Source of the DNA: Lutjanus erythropterus
Lineage: Eukaryota > Chordata > Actinopteri > Lutjaniformes > Lutjanidae
Direction: 5' to 3'
DNA: 64,000 nt
NCBI GenBank assembly: GCA_020091685.1
Contig: CM034593.1
Coordinates: 44,703,733-44,767,732 of the forward strand
How positions within the stretch are numbered: the first letter of the stretch is position 1; each line of letters opens with the position of its first letter. A model generated the notes under the pieces. It saw only the letters and a program-made list of their open reading frames with translations, was not told the DNA's origin and searched no databases. The translations under genes were made by a program, and so were the position numbers. Below are positions 1-12,478 of the stretch, piece after piece.

Positions 1-222
1 ATTGAAGTGATGCAACTTTTTGAACTTGCCAGACTGTTGTAGCTGCTCTATTATTTGCCTGTACTCACTTAGGCATTATATCCATATTAATGGTAATTAT
101 TTTCAAAAAATCTCATTGTGTTAATATTTTGTAAAATCACCTAAAATACTGTTACCATCTCAATATTGAGCTATTTGGCCAAAAATATTGTAATATTTGA
201 TTTTGTCCGTATCACTCTGCCC
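1..222. mobile_element. hAT-like non-autonomous element, cut by the window edge
   Basis: This block is homologous over its length to 46450-46705. Both share the order tgatgcaa/tgatgtaa, ctattattTGcc, cattatatccat, aatctcattgtg and gagctatttggccaaaaatat. The 46-kb copy has hAT-type TIRs and an 8-bp target duplication, so this is a copy of the same family whose left end lies outside the window. Confidence 0.65.
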
Positions 223-404
223 TGCTTCAGTACTTGGTGGTCAAATCTTCAGCAATGCATCATACTCTACTCTGTGGACATTGTGAATACTTCTACTACA
301 GTGACAAAGTAACATATTCCAGTTTAGTGTGACTGCCTTAATAATGAAGTTTTATCGGACTTTATGAATTGTAGTGTAGCTCTGCTGAAAACGTTAACAC
401 GTTT

Positions 405-600
405 GCCCCAAAGTAAGCTGAGCACGAAAGGCTAACATACAGCTCATGCTAATGCTAGCACTGTAATTTTACAATGTGGGGTCCAGGTGATCGTATCCCT
501 TTCAGAATCCTCCTAATCCAGCCTTGAACTGAAGCCTCATTTTTGGAGACGTGGTAAAATAAATCCATGATGATAAATCCAACACACAATGTTTTCTGTA
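405..600 (+). repeat. Interspersed repeat, family shared with 36.1 kb
   Basis: The block aagtaagctgagca ... ggagacgtggtaaaataaat recurs in inverted orientation at 36085-36265. The shared landmarks keep the same order: gatcgtatccctt, cagaatc, taatccagcctt and ggagacgtggtaaa. No coding capacity is seen and the termini are not defined. Confidence 0.6.
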
Positions 601-639
601 GTTATTAAGCTATTTTCTGTCTTGAACAGTTGTTAGCAT

Positions 640-2478
640 ATTTATTTATTAATTTATTTTTATTTGTACACATATAAAACTACATTAATGAAGAAAAGAA
701 AGAAAACTAATATATAAATGTGTCAGGAGAGGTCAGTAAGACACAGGCTTATACTAGAGACCTCCCCTCCTTGTAAGAAAAAAACAAATCAAAACAAACA
801 AATGAACACCATAATACTAATCAAAACAACACTCACATAATTTAATAAAAACAATAACTACCAGAAACACATACAATGAGCAAAGAAAAAGAGAAAAGAA
901 GAGGGAAAAAAAGAAAAGAAAGAAAGAAAGCCAGAAAATAGTCAATACATAAATAATCCAGCACTATATTGCAAAAAGAAGAAAAAAGATCAAATTTAAA
1001 CATCATGAATTAAATGCATTGACAATTTCCTTTTAAAAATCTCTAAAGTAGATGAGCTCTTAATAACATGTAGTTTTGCATTCCATATCTGCACACCACG
1101 ATATCTCAGAGAAAACTGCCTGTGTTTCGTTTTGTAATAAGGAAGATGAAAATGATCAACCTGTCTAGTGTTATATGAGTGAACTGGAGAATTAAATGTA
1201 AAGATGACAAAGGATAACGTAATGAAAAAGGCAAAAACAAATATTTGTATATAAACACACATAATTGATGAATATTTATATCATATACTGAAAGAATATT
1301 TAGTTTTCTGAACAGAGGAGCCGAGGCCTCTGCAGAGTCTGAGAAAGTTGCCAGTCTTATGAATCGCTTTGTAGCATAAAAAGTTTTTGTAGATTGGTGG
1401 GATATAGAAGAAGGATTTACAAAACATTGTAGTTTGCTGATGATGCCCAATGATTTTACAATTTTGTTATGAATAAAATTAATAGGCTTTTTCCAATTTA
1501 ACTTCTCATCAACGTAGATGCCTAAAAAACAAATGTTGGAAACTTGAGAAATTTCTTTTCCCCCCACTGACACTCTGACACAATCCCTTTCATATCTCCT
1601 GCCCCTTCCTGCAAATATTATAAAATTTGACTTTTTAATATTTAATGAGAGTTTGTTACGTTGAAACCATTTTGTAATTTTCACCAATTCCTCATTTGTA
1701 TTATTTACTAAAGTGTGTAAGTCAGTATGTGATAGAATCATACTGGTATCATCAGCAAACAAAATAGGAAAAGAAAATTTACAAACTAATGAAAAGTCAT
1801 TAATATAAATAAGAAACAATAATGGTCCCAAAATTGACCCTTGTGGTACTCCACTTGTTATATGAACTGTACTTGAGGCACAACCATTTAATAATACATA
1901 TTGCTCTCTTTCGCTCATATAACTAGTGAGCCACTTTATTGTTTCACCTTGGAAACCATAATGTTTTCATTTGGCCAACAAAATATCATGGTTAACAGTG
2001 TCAAATGCTTTGGAGAGATCTAAAAAAATACCTAGTGCAAATTTATTCTCATTCGTTGCTGCTTTTATTTTGTCCACAAGTTGTTGAAGTGCCATAGACG
2101 TAGAGTTTCTCATTCTGAATCCATACTGATGTTCATATAAAATATTGTTCTCATTTAGATGATTTAATATCCTGGTGTAGATGAATTTTTTCCAAGATTT
2201 TTGAAAAGCAAGGCAAAATGGATACAGGGCAGTAATTTGAAAAGTTAGTTGGATCACCAGTTTTAAATAAGGGTAAATTTTTTGCTTTTTTAAGGTCCTT
2301 GGGAACAACACCAGTTGCCATAGAACGGCCTAAAATGTGAGTGAGAGGTTCCAATATGACCAACAGCAGTGTCTTTTACATTTTTAATAATATCTCTTAC
2401 TTCATTTAATTGTGGTGGCTCAAATTGAAACATACATCTATATTGTTGTTTTGAGAAATCTAAAGGACAACCTGTAGT
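640..2478 (-). mobile_element. Decayed non-LTR retrotransposon (jockey/CR1/L2-type LINE), 5'-truncated reverse transcriptase
   Basis: The minus strand encodes broken pieces of a LINE reverse transcriptase. From 5' to 3': a segment with FEPPQLNEVRDIIKN (about 2340-2440), the finger region PLFKTGDPTNFSNYCPVSIL (2151-2363), then HQYGFRMRNSTSMALQQLVD and FLDLSKAFDTVNHDILLAK (1967-2311). After these come HITSGVPQGSILGPLLFLIY, the catalytic motif FADDT, and a FLGIYVDEKLNWKKPINF thumb segment (1106-1918). A C-terminal YNTRQ...FSLRYRGVQIWN tail follows at 996-1262. The pieces lie in different frames, with an in-frame TGA at 1967-1969 and at least two frameshifts, so the copy is dead. The endonuclease region is absent, as in the usual 5' truncation. 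The 3' end is probably the (TAAA)-like stretch at about 635-665. The exact clade cannot be fixed by eye. Confidence 0.9.
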
Positions 2479-3058
2479 ATTTTGTCAGCCAACCACTGGC
2501 AGTAGCAAGATGCCTTGAGCTGACTCTAGTCTATCAGTCCAACAAGAGGTTGTGTTCCTGACTTATGTCTGTCAGCGCTAGCTGTTTTAATAGATCGACC
2601 CTTCAAAATAAAATTTGTGGTAGGCATCACATGACTGCAGTATTATGGTAATGTGGTTATCATCAGAGCATGACATAATATAAAGGGCATTTTTTTCTAA
2701 GGAAAAAAAATCATGTAGATATTTCAGCAAGAAGTTTTAACCATCTGCACCATGGTTTAGCTTAACCACAGACCCAAACCAGGGCACGAAATTAGCACCA
2801 AACAAATGCTGGTGAAGTATGCCAGTAGCGGGTAGATTTGCTTAACTCACCAGTAAAAATCAATGGTAATCTATTGAGTGGTAGGTAAAATTTGAACATT
2901 CACTAGCCATTTGACTGATGGACATATAATGTTAATTTTGCACCCTGACCCTTCTCAAAAAAAGGAGAGAGAAAAATATCTATGTGTCCCTTCTAATTGA
3001 AACAAATAGTAATAGTAGTAGTATATCTGGAGCCACTTTTATTGGTACGGCTATACAG

Positions 3059-3405
3059 TTAAAGGTCCAGCATGTACGTTTTTCAGAGTTATTGACAGAA
3101 TATGACTGAAGTATAATACAATATTGATATATAATCACCTGAAAATAAGAATTGTTGTGTTTTCTTTACATTAGTATGTGCGCGTCATATCTACAGAGGG
3201 CCAGTTCCTCTTCTACGGAAGCCCCAGGTTGCACTACCATGTTTCTACAGTAGCCAAAATGGACAAACCAAACATGCATGTGTAACAGACAATTTAGTTT
3301 ATTTTACACACTTGGAAGGGGAGGGTGAGGTGAGCAGTATTCAGTTGGTTGCCATCTTAATCCTCACCACTCAATGCCACGAAATCCTACTAAGTGGTCC
3401 TTTAA
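3059..3405 (+). mobile_element. TIR element of the abundant fish TTAAAGGTCCAGTGT type, full length
   Basis: It begins TTAAAGGTCCAGCATGTA and ends GTGGTCCTTTAA, which is the inverted terminus. Internal landmarks (atataatcacctgaaaataagaa; ctacagagggccagttcctcttc; tttctacagtagcc) match a very common percomorph MITE as I recall it. A shortened copy lies at 33096-33230 and a minus-strand copy at about 20829-21010. No coding sequence is present. Confidence 0.7.
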
Positions 3406-4009
3406 ATAACTTACTCAAACAGTTTGCTAAAGTCCACTTTAACTTTTCTGGTGCAAAATACAGTGACGTGATTCATGCTGGCAAAATAAATATCAATGAA
3501 TGACCTACTGCTCTGCCACCCAGGATAGGTGTTTAAGTGGATTCCCCTGTGACTCACTCCTTTGCACCAGCGGCTGACTGGGTGGTGAAATGGTGAGCGA
3601 CATGACAAGGTGTTTATAGTAAACTTCTGGACCAGAACAGGCCTGACAAAAAAGAGATGGCCAACACCCTCACTAGAATGAAATGGACTAAAAATACAGA
3701 TGAACAGGTCCATTGCCTGTGACAACCCAAGATGCCTGTGGCACTGATGATGTAATTTAGCCCCACTCCACTTTAATCTTGTTTTCAATTCCCAAGCAGA
3801 GTCGTTGTAATGAGACGGTGTGTGTCCCAAGCCTTGTCACCAGAACACCTATTTTTCCCAGAGCGGCTGGAGCCTGACAAAACCGTCTCCTCCTGTGTGA
3901 TTTGCCCTTTTAAATATTAGATCACTCCTGCATACAGCATCGCTGTTCATTAATATTACAAATGAGATGCCTCTCAGATTGACTGTTTACACCTTATGGC
4001 AGGATACCC

Positions 4010-4115
4010 TTAAAGGGAAAGTTTATAAACACATTTTTCCTCTGGCCTGTTGTGCTATTTATCTATCTAGATTTTTTTGGTGTGAGTTGCAGTTTTGGAG
4101 ATATTAGCTATAGAG
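4010..4115 (+). mobile_element. Left part of a TTAAAGGGA-type MITE, interrupted
   Basis: The start TTAAAGGGAAAG and the block tgctatttatctatctagatt ... gtgtgagttgcag match the left end of the complete copy at 5626-5906. The homology stops near 4115 and appears to resume at about 4775-4935 (ctttctacagtagaat ... acagagtgccat). The copy was therefore probably split by later DNA. Confidence 0.5.
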
Positions 4116-4119
4116 CAAA

Positions 4120-4390
4120 CTTGCCAACCCTCCCGATTTTCCCAAATGACTCATGTTTTCCATTGGCCTCTCTCTATTTCCTCCCGGGTTCAAAATTCTC
4201 TTGTATTTCTTCTGATTGCTGATAAATCTCTGAAACTGACACTGTTGACACTTCCTAAGAGGAATTCCCGTTTCTTAAGAAAAGTTTTAAAGGAAAAGGT
4301 CATGCATCTGGATAAATCCATTGCGTCAATTTTCTTTTGACCAGTTTCCCACTGGAGAGCAATAAAGCATTTCTGATTCTGATTTTATAG
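4120..4390 (+). mobile_element. Possible degenerate fish repeat beginning TTGCCAACCCTCCCGATTTTCCC
   Basis: The motif ttgccaaccctcccgatttt resembles the start of an abundant teleost repeat recalled from other fish genomes. It lies inside the gap of the split MITE at 4010/4775, which fits an insertion. Its right end is not clear. Confidence 0.3.
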
Positions 4391-5208
4391 GGTCAGTGGC
4401 AGAAAATAAATGAATGGATGAAGGAAAACTGGTGAATATTAGTTAGAGATTTATGCAAGTTCACAGTATGGGGCGAATTATTAGAGAATTAAAAGTGTTC
4501 AGCATAAAATGCTGTTGCAGTGTATTTATTTTGTTATTTTCATCCTTTAAAAGTCACCAGAATGCAAACTAAACTAAATTTCTGAAACTTGGTATTGAAA
4601 TCCTCCATTTTTCCAAGGTCTCAAAGTTGGAAAGTATGCCATAGAGATGTCTGCCTTTTCTCCAAAATAATCAGACTAGATGGCACAAGGTACCAATAAA
4701 ATACATTTGAAAAATTAAAAAAAAAAACAGTTTCTCTTTCCAAAACTCACCCCTTGTTGTAAGCAGTTTCCTGTAGGAATTACTTTCTTTCTACAGTAGA
4801 ATCTACCAGAACTACTTTGTTTTCTACTAGATTAAATCTAAATTTTTTGATGTTTTGGGCACAGAGTGCCATTTAGTCCCTTTATATTCAAGTAAAAGCA
4901 GACTCTCTATGGCTGATGTCTCCAAAGAGTTTGGCGTGAACTGACCCTTCAAATGCTGTGTTGTTGTTACTATTTGTGGACATTGTGAAGAGCATCCTTA
5001 CATGCAGTATATCACAATTCGGTATGGCACAGGAGAATTTTTTGGGTGTGTTTGAGCTGTACCAGACTACCATGTCACCCTCAGGTCACTTCTGTCTGTT
5101 TCCAAGCAGAGGAGACAGAAAGGGCACTGTGCTACTGCTTAACTCTGTTACTCTGTCACAGCTATCTGTGCACTGAACAGCCCCGAAGGGCCAGGCCTGA
5201 TTGTCTGC

Positions 5209-5210
<2 letters not shown>

Positions 5211-5274
<64 letters not shown>
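5211..5274. repeat. (TG)32 microsatellite
   Basis: Perfect TG dinucleotide run of 64 bp, followed by cgcgc. It creates spurious Cys-Val open frames on both strands. Confidence 0.98.
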
Positions 5275-5280
<6 letters not shown>

Positions 5281-5625
5281 GAGAGGGGGAAATCAGTGCA
5301 AAAAGACTTGCAGATTGCCCCGGGTCATGTGTGCTGCACTGGTTAAGTGGACATCAATGATGCAGCAGCCACACACCCACACAAACGCAGGCACATCAAA
5401 CCTCTCAGTTTCATCTGCTGAGCCCCTGTAGTGAAACGGGAAGCTGCTGCATTATTGATGCTCTTGTCCTGTAAAGCACTGACCTGACTCAACCCACTGG
5501 TAACATTACACTTAGCAGACAAACGAAAACATTTTGTTAGATTAAGTGCTTTAATCAGGCTAATTGGTACTAACAAGGGATGAGCTTACAAGTGATAGTA
5601 TTACCGATTACTACACGTTATCACC

Positions 5626-5906
5626 TTAAAGGGACAGGTCACAGATTTGTCGTCTGGCTGGTAGTGCTATTTATCCATCTAGATTGCTTGGAGTGAACTG
5701 CAGAGTTCCAGTAGGTTCTACTGCAGAAAGAAAGTAGTTCCATTAGATTCTACTGTAGCTCTGTGGATTATCTTGAGTCTGATGTATTTTTTGGTGCTGA
5801 ACACCAGAATCAGAGTGCCATCACATTCGAAGGAAGGCCGTCGTCTCCAAAACTCAGCAACTCACACCAATATTATAAAAGACGTGTTTTTGAACTGTCC
5901 CTTTAA
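5626..5906 (+). mobile_element. TTAAAGGGACAG-type MITE, complete (about 281 bp)
   Basis: The ends are CCTTAAAGGGACAGgtcac and gaaCTGTCCCTTTAAGG, a near-perfect inverted repeat flanked by TTAA on both sides. TTAA target duplication is typical of piggyBac/Kolobok-like families. No coding sequence is present. It is related to the split copy at 4010-4935. Confidence 0.75.
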
Positions 5907-5936
5907 GGCAAAATTTTGATTGAACTGGTTACTCTC

Positions 5937-6325
5937 TTAAAGAAGAAATCTGTGATATATTTACTGTAATAAATCGCAAAAAAGATCATGATGTGTCATC
6001 AGAGATCAAAGAAACACTCGCTAATCGGACATCAGCGATACCACCTTCTTTGAAATTTCTATTCCAGCCGGAATAACTATTTTTGTTGCCCATTTCATGT
6101 TAATTAGAGATCAGGTTGATGCCAAATAGTTGCCAAATGAGTAAGCATCTGTATATGGTTATGCAGGAAATCATTAATGATCTTGTAAAAGGCGTACGTG
6201 TTTAAAATGGTTAAGTTGAGCAATATGCTTATGGAGTTTGGCACGAAGTGAGACAAGCAGCCATTTAATTCCACCTCCAGAGTGTGTATTTTCAGAACAG
6301 TAGGATTGTGTTTCGTTATTTAGTA
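5937..6325 (+). mobile_element. TTTAAAGGAGAAATCTGT-type TIR element, partial copy
   Basis: It starts cttaaagaagaaatctgtgat and is collinear with 16668-17110 (+) and with the reverse complement of 18061-18670. Shared blocks are agagatcaa(a/g)gaaaca, cctttgaaatttc, aatcattaat(g/a)atctt and ggagtttggca. The right part is missing or too diverged to follow. Confidence 0.65.
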
Positions 6326-6537
6326 ATAATGTAAAATTCTAAAGACGCAAACAAGAGAGTCACACTTTCTCAAGACTTCATACAAAACAAAACATAAAAA
6401 AGCAAGGCTCCTGATAAATTAAAAGACAATGCAAATAACTAGTTCTAATAACATTTTTTTCTGTATACACCTGTATTTTATATTTTTACCAGTTTACATG
6501 ACAGTTTTAACAATAATATAAAATGTCTCATGAGAAG

Positions 6538-6700
6538 CAGTAATCTAGTGGTTTCAGCAGTGAGCCTGTGACCAGACAGACATCCGCTCCAATCCCTGTG
6601 AAACTGGGAGATGAATCAAGTGTTAGTTCTCTCCTCAAACATGGCACCAGTCCTCAAGCTGAATCTCAAACTGCACCACTGAGTGTGCTCTGTGGCACTA
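6538..6700 (+). mobile_element. Degenerate tRNA-derived SINE-like copy
   Basis: The head taatctagtggtttcagcag ... tgagcctgtgaccag matches the tRNA-like part of a common fish SINE. It includes an A-box-like AGTGG at 6547-6551 and a decayed B box near 6585-6595 (cgctccaatcc). The following ctcctcaaaca...gcacc, cctcaag and aactgcaccactga parallel that SINE's body. No clear 3' tail is seen. Too diverged for certainty. Confidence 0.45.
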
Positions 6701-6889
6701 ATATCAGAGCAGCTCTCGTGTGCGAGTATCCGCAGCCTTCATCTGCCCTTGAAACAACACCCTGAGGCCATTGCTGTGGGGATATTCATGGAAAACTCGT
6801 CCCGTCAAACTAAGGCTAGCCGACTGTGATGAGGTTGCTGCTGCAAAGAAAGGTCTTTTTGGCATCGTTGTGCGAACTGGGTTTCATTA

Positions 6890-6904
6890 GGGGGGGGGGG
6901 GGGG
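6890..6904. repeat. Poly-G tract of 15 bases
   Basis: A run of 15 consecutive G in otherwise AT-rich DNA. Confidence 0.95.
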
Positions 6905-7518
6905 AGTTATAAAACACAGACGTGAGTCATAAAATGCAGGTAGCCTAGATACTGCAAATCTTCAGGATATTTGTTGGCCACGGGAGTTATTGCCTTCCTG
7001 GATTGCACGCCCGGGAGGCAGCAAGCCATGTAATATGTGTGGTTGCCCCTGGCAACAGAACTGCTAAGTGCACAGAAATGTATATTAAAAGGAAGCATCA
7101 AATATTTCGATATGACACAAGATAACCCTCTTAAAAGACGGAGGTTTGCGTTGTGGTGGCCATGTGGTGACATGAATCATAGAGTTAGAAAGTCATAAAG
7201 AGTCTCTGCATGAACAAAAGGCTGAGAATAATTTAACACTCTGGTGTTCTAAGTGAAGTCTGCTTGAGTTGGATTGGATTACTGCACTTTAGTTCCTCTT
7301 CTGTGAGGCACTGTTAGTGTATTAGACAAGCATGTAACACCTGATATCCAAGTGTGGCGATGACAACAAGCATGAAAGTACAAGGCTAAATGAAACGTGG
7401 TTTGACCACACGCTGTAAAAAAGGAAAACTTGAGAAAACTTTAAAAAGTAAGGCAACCAGCTGCAAAGACTTTGTGACTTTACTCAGCTACCAGCTAATT
7501 TGCTTTGTCAGCTTAAGT

Positions 7519-7720
7519 CAGTGGTTCCCAAACTTTTTCTGACCCCTTCAAAAACCGAAAAACTGCACCCCATCACCCCATTATAAGAAATTAATGACTG
7601 TTTGATTATTTCCCCACATAAATCATATTAATTTAACTTTGCTTTACTCTACATATCTCCCCTGGTCATCCACACCCCCCTGCAGTGGTTCTACGCCCCC
7701 CCCAGCAGGCACTAGCTGAG
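7519..7720 (+). mobile_element. hAT-like fragment with CAGTGGTTCCCAAAC terminus
   Basis: It begins cagtggttcccaaacttttt, a terminus widely seen in hAT-type MITEs, followed by a C-rich body (ctgcaccccatcacccc; ctacgcccccc). The opposite terminus is not recognisable. Confidence 0.4.
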
Positions 7721-9122
7721 GTTAAGAAGTTCACTTAAAGTGTTATGTTAAGTTGGTCATACATAACATTATTATTCAGATCTACTCATGTACTTAAGTT
7801 CAGCAAACCTAAATTATGACATTTGTTGATCTGGAAACTGTGTGTTCTGACTGAAAATATACATAAACAGTACTGCATAAAAATCCTAATTTGTCTCCTC
7901 CCTATAAGAAAACACTGCGGTTTGTGTCCACCAGCTGTCCGCACATTTTGAAATATACAGAAAGACACTGACCTGAATAGCAATGTTACACTGTAAAACC
8001 AAACACTCAAATTAATTCATTGTAATAGGCAGTGAAAATTTTGAACCAGATTCTTTTGTCTTAATGAAACCTGTAATTTTCAATTAACATGAACTTTACA
8101 TGAAATGATGGGTTTTTATACTTAAAATTATTCAGTTCTGTTAACTTATTGCAATGGCAGGGGTTGCATTTAATGAAGATATTTCATTTGGCTTAATCAA
8201 TAATTCTAATCTAACTGTAGACGAAGGAGTACATGTCCAGTAACTCCAAATATTAAAGCTCTGATCATCTACAACTCTTTAGTTTATGAACTCAAAAATA
8301 TTGTGGCAGCTGATTGCCTCAGTGTTTTTGAGTCCTGCTAACTTTATTCAAATTCAGGTTTACGTGTAAGTTTGACAAACACAAGAATTTGACCTTAGCT
8401 GAGTGATGTCAAAAAGGTTTTGCAGCTGGTTGCTCTAGTTTTTGAAGTTTTCTCAACTTTTTTGTTTTACAGTGCAGCAAATGTTGCTAACTGTGAGTTA
8501 TGAGACTTCTGAACAGAAACTGAAATTTGCCTTTTGATACAACAACATACAAAAATAAAATAACCTCAATTGGAAAAGAAAGTAGAACGTTGCTCTTTTA
8601 TTAAGTCAAACAGCAATAAATTAGGAGCTAAATTAATTATGTGTGATATAGAATATAGGGGTCACTGCAGCACACAGATGTCAAAGGTCATTAAAAGTCA
8701 ACTGTGCTGCTAATGATGAACCTGATGTTCCTTCACTACTCATGCTTGAATCAAGAACCCCCGCTCCTCCTTCTGCTCAGACTATTTTCTGCCGTTACGG
8801 CTTCCGTGTCATCCGCGGCGTGCACTATTTCAAGAGTCTGGGTTGATGATCTTGAATGACACACTGACATATCTCCAGTTACAGAGGCCGGGGCTGCGCT
8901 GCTGTAACGCTGAGAGGTTCCGCATGCCCGCGAGGCGAGCAGGCATGTAAATGGAGTTTCACACTTAGCAGTCAGGTAGGCAGCGGCTGATGGCACATGG
9001 CTGGTACTAGCAGCCGAAGAAGAGGCCAGAGGGAGACCTCATTGAACATGTCATCCAGGCTGATATTTATCAAGCATCTCAAATGGTTTTGATGGCTGAA
9101 GAACAAAGTCCTTGTTAATGTA

Positions 9123-10070
9123 TTTAAAGGTGCAATATGCAACATTGAGCCTCACTAGATGTCAGCAAAAATTTATTTGTTATGTAAAGATATAGTGAGC
9201 TATGGCATCCTGAGCAGAGAATGATGTCACGCTCCCTGGTTTATGTCGTTATCCAAGCTTCTCTGTTTAGAGCCAAAATGGCGGCTGCCTGATGACGATA
9301 TGTCTTGTATTAAAGCCAAACAGTACAGCAAAACATATTTCTGAAAACATATTAAAAGAGAAGTAAGCAATAAAGTGACATAATCTCGATCCATATTTGA
9401 TCAGCACTGTTCATCTGAGTTTAGAGAGTCTCCGTTGGAAACCACCTGGTTACAGGATTTCTTGTATCCCAGCTAAACATTACACCATAATACATTTCTG
9501 AAAACTTTGTAAGTGAGAAATAAGCAATGTAGTAACACAATCTTGATCTGTATTTGATCTGCACGACCTGCTGTAGCACACAGTGAGTTTTTGGAGCCTT
9601 GGTTGAAAACCAGAGGCAAAATGGCAGCCTCCTGGTTATAATACTCAGCAACATGTTAAACCAAAATATGTTTCTGAAAACATTTTAGGCAATGCAGCAA
9701 CAAAATCTTGAGCCACCTTTGACAGCTTGAGCTGAGTTTTGGGAGTCTTTGTTGGAAACCAGAGCTAAAATGGTGACTTCCTGGTCACAGTGCATCTCGT
9801 ATTACAGCTAAACAGCACATTAAATATGTTTCTTAAAACATTTTAAACAAGAAATGAACAATACAGTAACATAATCTTGACCCATATTTTATTTATTATC
9901 AGCACTGCCTTGTTTGACACTTTGAGCTGTTTTTTGAGCATTAAGTGTTCAGATTACATTTGTTCCTTCAAGTTTATTGAGCAAATGAAGCGCGTATGTG
10001 TTGTGATCTGAGATGCTGGTGGTCTACTGTGACTTCTAGAGGAAGTACATATCATATACAGCACCTTTAA
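9123..10070. mobile_element. TTTAAAGGTGC-type TIR element with four internal tandem units
   Basis: The left end is TTTAAAGGTGCAATATG and the right end is its inverse, catatacaGCACCTTTAA. Inside, a unit of about 160-175 bp is repeated about four times. The block ttctgaaaac(a/t)t recurs at about 9340, 9497, 9673 and 9831, each followed by agaaataagcaat(g/a)-like, agtaacataatcttga and tttgatc. Each unit also carries ggaaaccag-gc-aaaatgg-g-ctcctgg. Non-coding. Confidence 0.7.
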
Positions 10071-12167
10071 TGTTCAGAACAGAAAACTACATTACCCTAT
10101 TTTATCCAGAAAACCAAAGTACAAAATATATTATGAACTACTTCAACGTGAGTCTCCCTGACAAATGACAATTCATTAAATATCATCAGGAAGCTAAATT
10201 AATTCAACATGAGTATTTCCACAGTGTACTTAGTGAACTTGTACTACTGTTAAACTTCTGTTCAGAGTCTTGTTTTTCTTTTCAGTGTTATCATTAATTC
10301 AGACAGTTGCAGGCAACCAGCTGTTACCAGTACAGCGTGCTTGGTCTGGCCAAGACAGATGCAGGTGTGTTGGTTTTGGCCACTGACTCCTACACTTCCC
10401 ATCTGTCTCGGGGGCCGGAGCAGGACATTGCTAATGCCACTGAAATCCACCAGTCGGCTTTTGTTTGAACTTCGTCCTCCTGAATGAATTAGAATTATTA
10501 TTTAGAGTTATACTACAGAGGGTTTTGGCAACTTTTCCAAAGCTGCATTTAAGAACGTTTCAAGGAGCTTCTTGGTGCACAATTCAAGGTAACTTACTGC
10601 AATAGATTTTGGAGTTTTGAGCCTAAATACTAATCTTTTGTTGTGATAATTTACTTTTCTTTTTTATATAAACTTAAATCTTTGAGTTTTTCAAAACCTG
10701 AAATTGTATTTCAAACTATTGAGCAAATTCATTGAAGTGAAAGTGAATAACAGATAATGATTTAACATTTTCAATTAAAACCATTTAATTTTCAGGCACC
10801 CAAATCATGACTAGAAATGGTCACAGCTCACTTTGACTAATTTTTGAAATACAATCAGTTTTGAGTTTCAAAGATTAAAGTTTATCTAACAAAGAAAATC
10901 AACTTTTTTTTTAGGTTGTCTCAAAATGTAAGAGTTTGAGTTGGACTCATTGATCGATCAAGTAAAATTTAATCAATCCACTATCAAATAACCGTCTGAA
11001 ATATAACAGATCATTTTTATGAGTGTATTTAGTATATATGTTTAATTTTTAGGCCTTTATGTCTTCATATGTTTCAGAGGTTATGTAATACGTAGGGAAA
11101 CACATTTAGTATTGTTTGGTATAAGAAAAATTTTTGTTTTTAACTGATCATTAATGTTACCAATAATCAATTAAGGAGTGCTTACAATTTGCAACCCTAC
11201 TCAAAACTCAAAAATCTATTCCAGTAAGTAGCCTTGAAATTTTGAGTTGCAAACCCTGCAACTGTGCCAAATTATATATTTATTAACATGTACTCAAAAT
11301 GATTATTTCACTTCTTCATCACATTAAATTAAATTTTACTGCACTTTAAACAACCAAAATGATCTTCTGTGGGAGCTTTCTACAGAAGGATTACAAATTC
11401 AAGGAAAACAGTTCCATGTTTCAAAATGTGTGACTTGTCTGTAAGTGGACTCCTGTATATCATCCTGTACAACCCGGCTGAACCAGTGAACTTTTCAGTT
11501 GGGTAGCAATTTTTTATGAAAGCAATGCAATTGCAGTTTTAAGCCGTTTCAAGTAGTTTATCCAAAAATTCAAGCACTTTTCAAACCTCGCAAAGCCTAA
11601 ATTAAAATTCAAGTGGTGTCCCTGACTCCAGCATTAACTCCATAACTCTTCTGAGGATGAACATGTCTGTCAGTATGTTAAAAAGTTGCTTAGTTTAGAG
11701 GAAAAATATTGACTTTGATTACATTATTACAGGGAGAGGATCATCTAAAATGTAGTTCTTCTTAAGAGGTTGGAAAGAGTGACTCACTAAGTGGAATATT
11801 TAAATCACTGCTCCTAAAGGTGGCGCCCAGTGACTCGACTGGAACATTAACATTGAATGAGCTGAATTCGCCACCTGCTGCTGCTGTGATTCAATCATGA
11901 GTCGGCTGAATTTAACATCTGAAGGTGCTTCTTTGACTACAGACGAGCAGAGTCAAAGATCACAGCTCTGTTCTCAAGAGCTATGAAACAAAGGTGCAGC
12001 TTCAGAGTAAGCAGTGTAGTTTTCTTTGTTTTATATGAGTCAGTTTGCTGTGATCAATACTTAAGAGGGCTGATTTAATCATTTCAACAATCTGCACGTT
12101 GTTCAGGCTGAGTGAGGTAATATGCACTTTGCAGATGGGTGCTTGGAAAGTGATGCAACAGTGCTCA

Positions 12168-12478
<311 letters not shown>

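Noticed and set aside
5046..5431. Two overlapping frames with long Cys-Val runs
   Set aside because: Entirely the translation of the (TG)32 microsatellite.
6568..6765. 65-codon plus-strand frame
   Set aside because: It falls inside the degenerate SINE-like copy.
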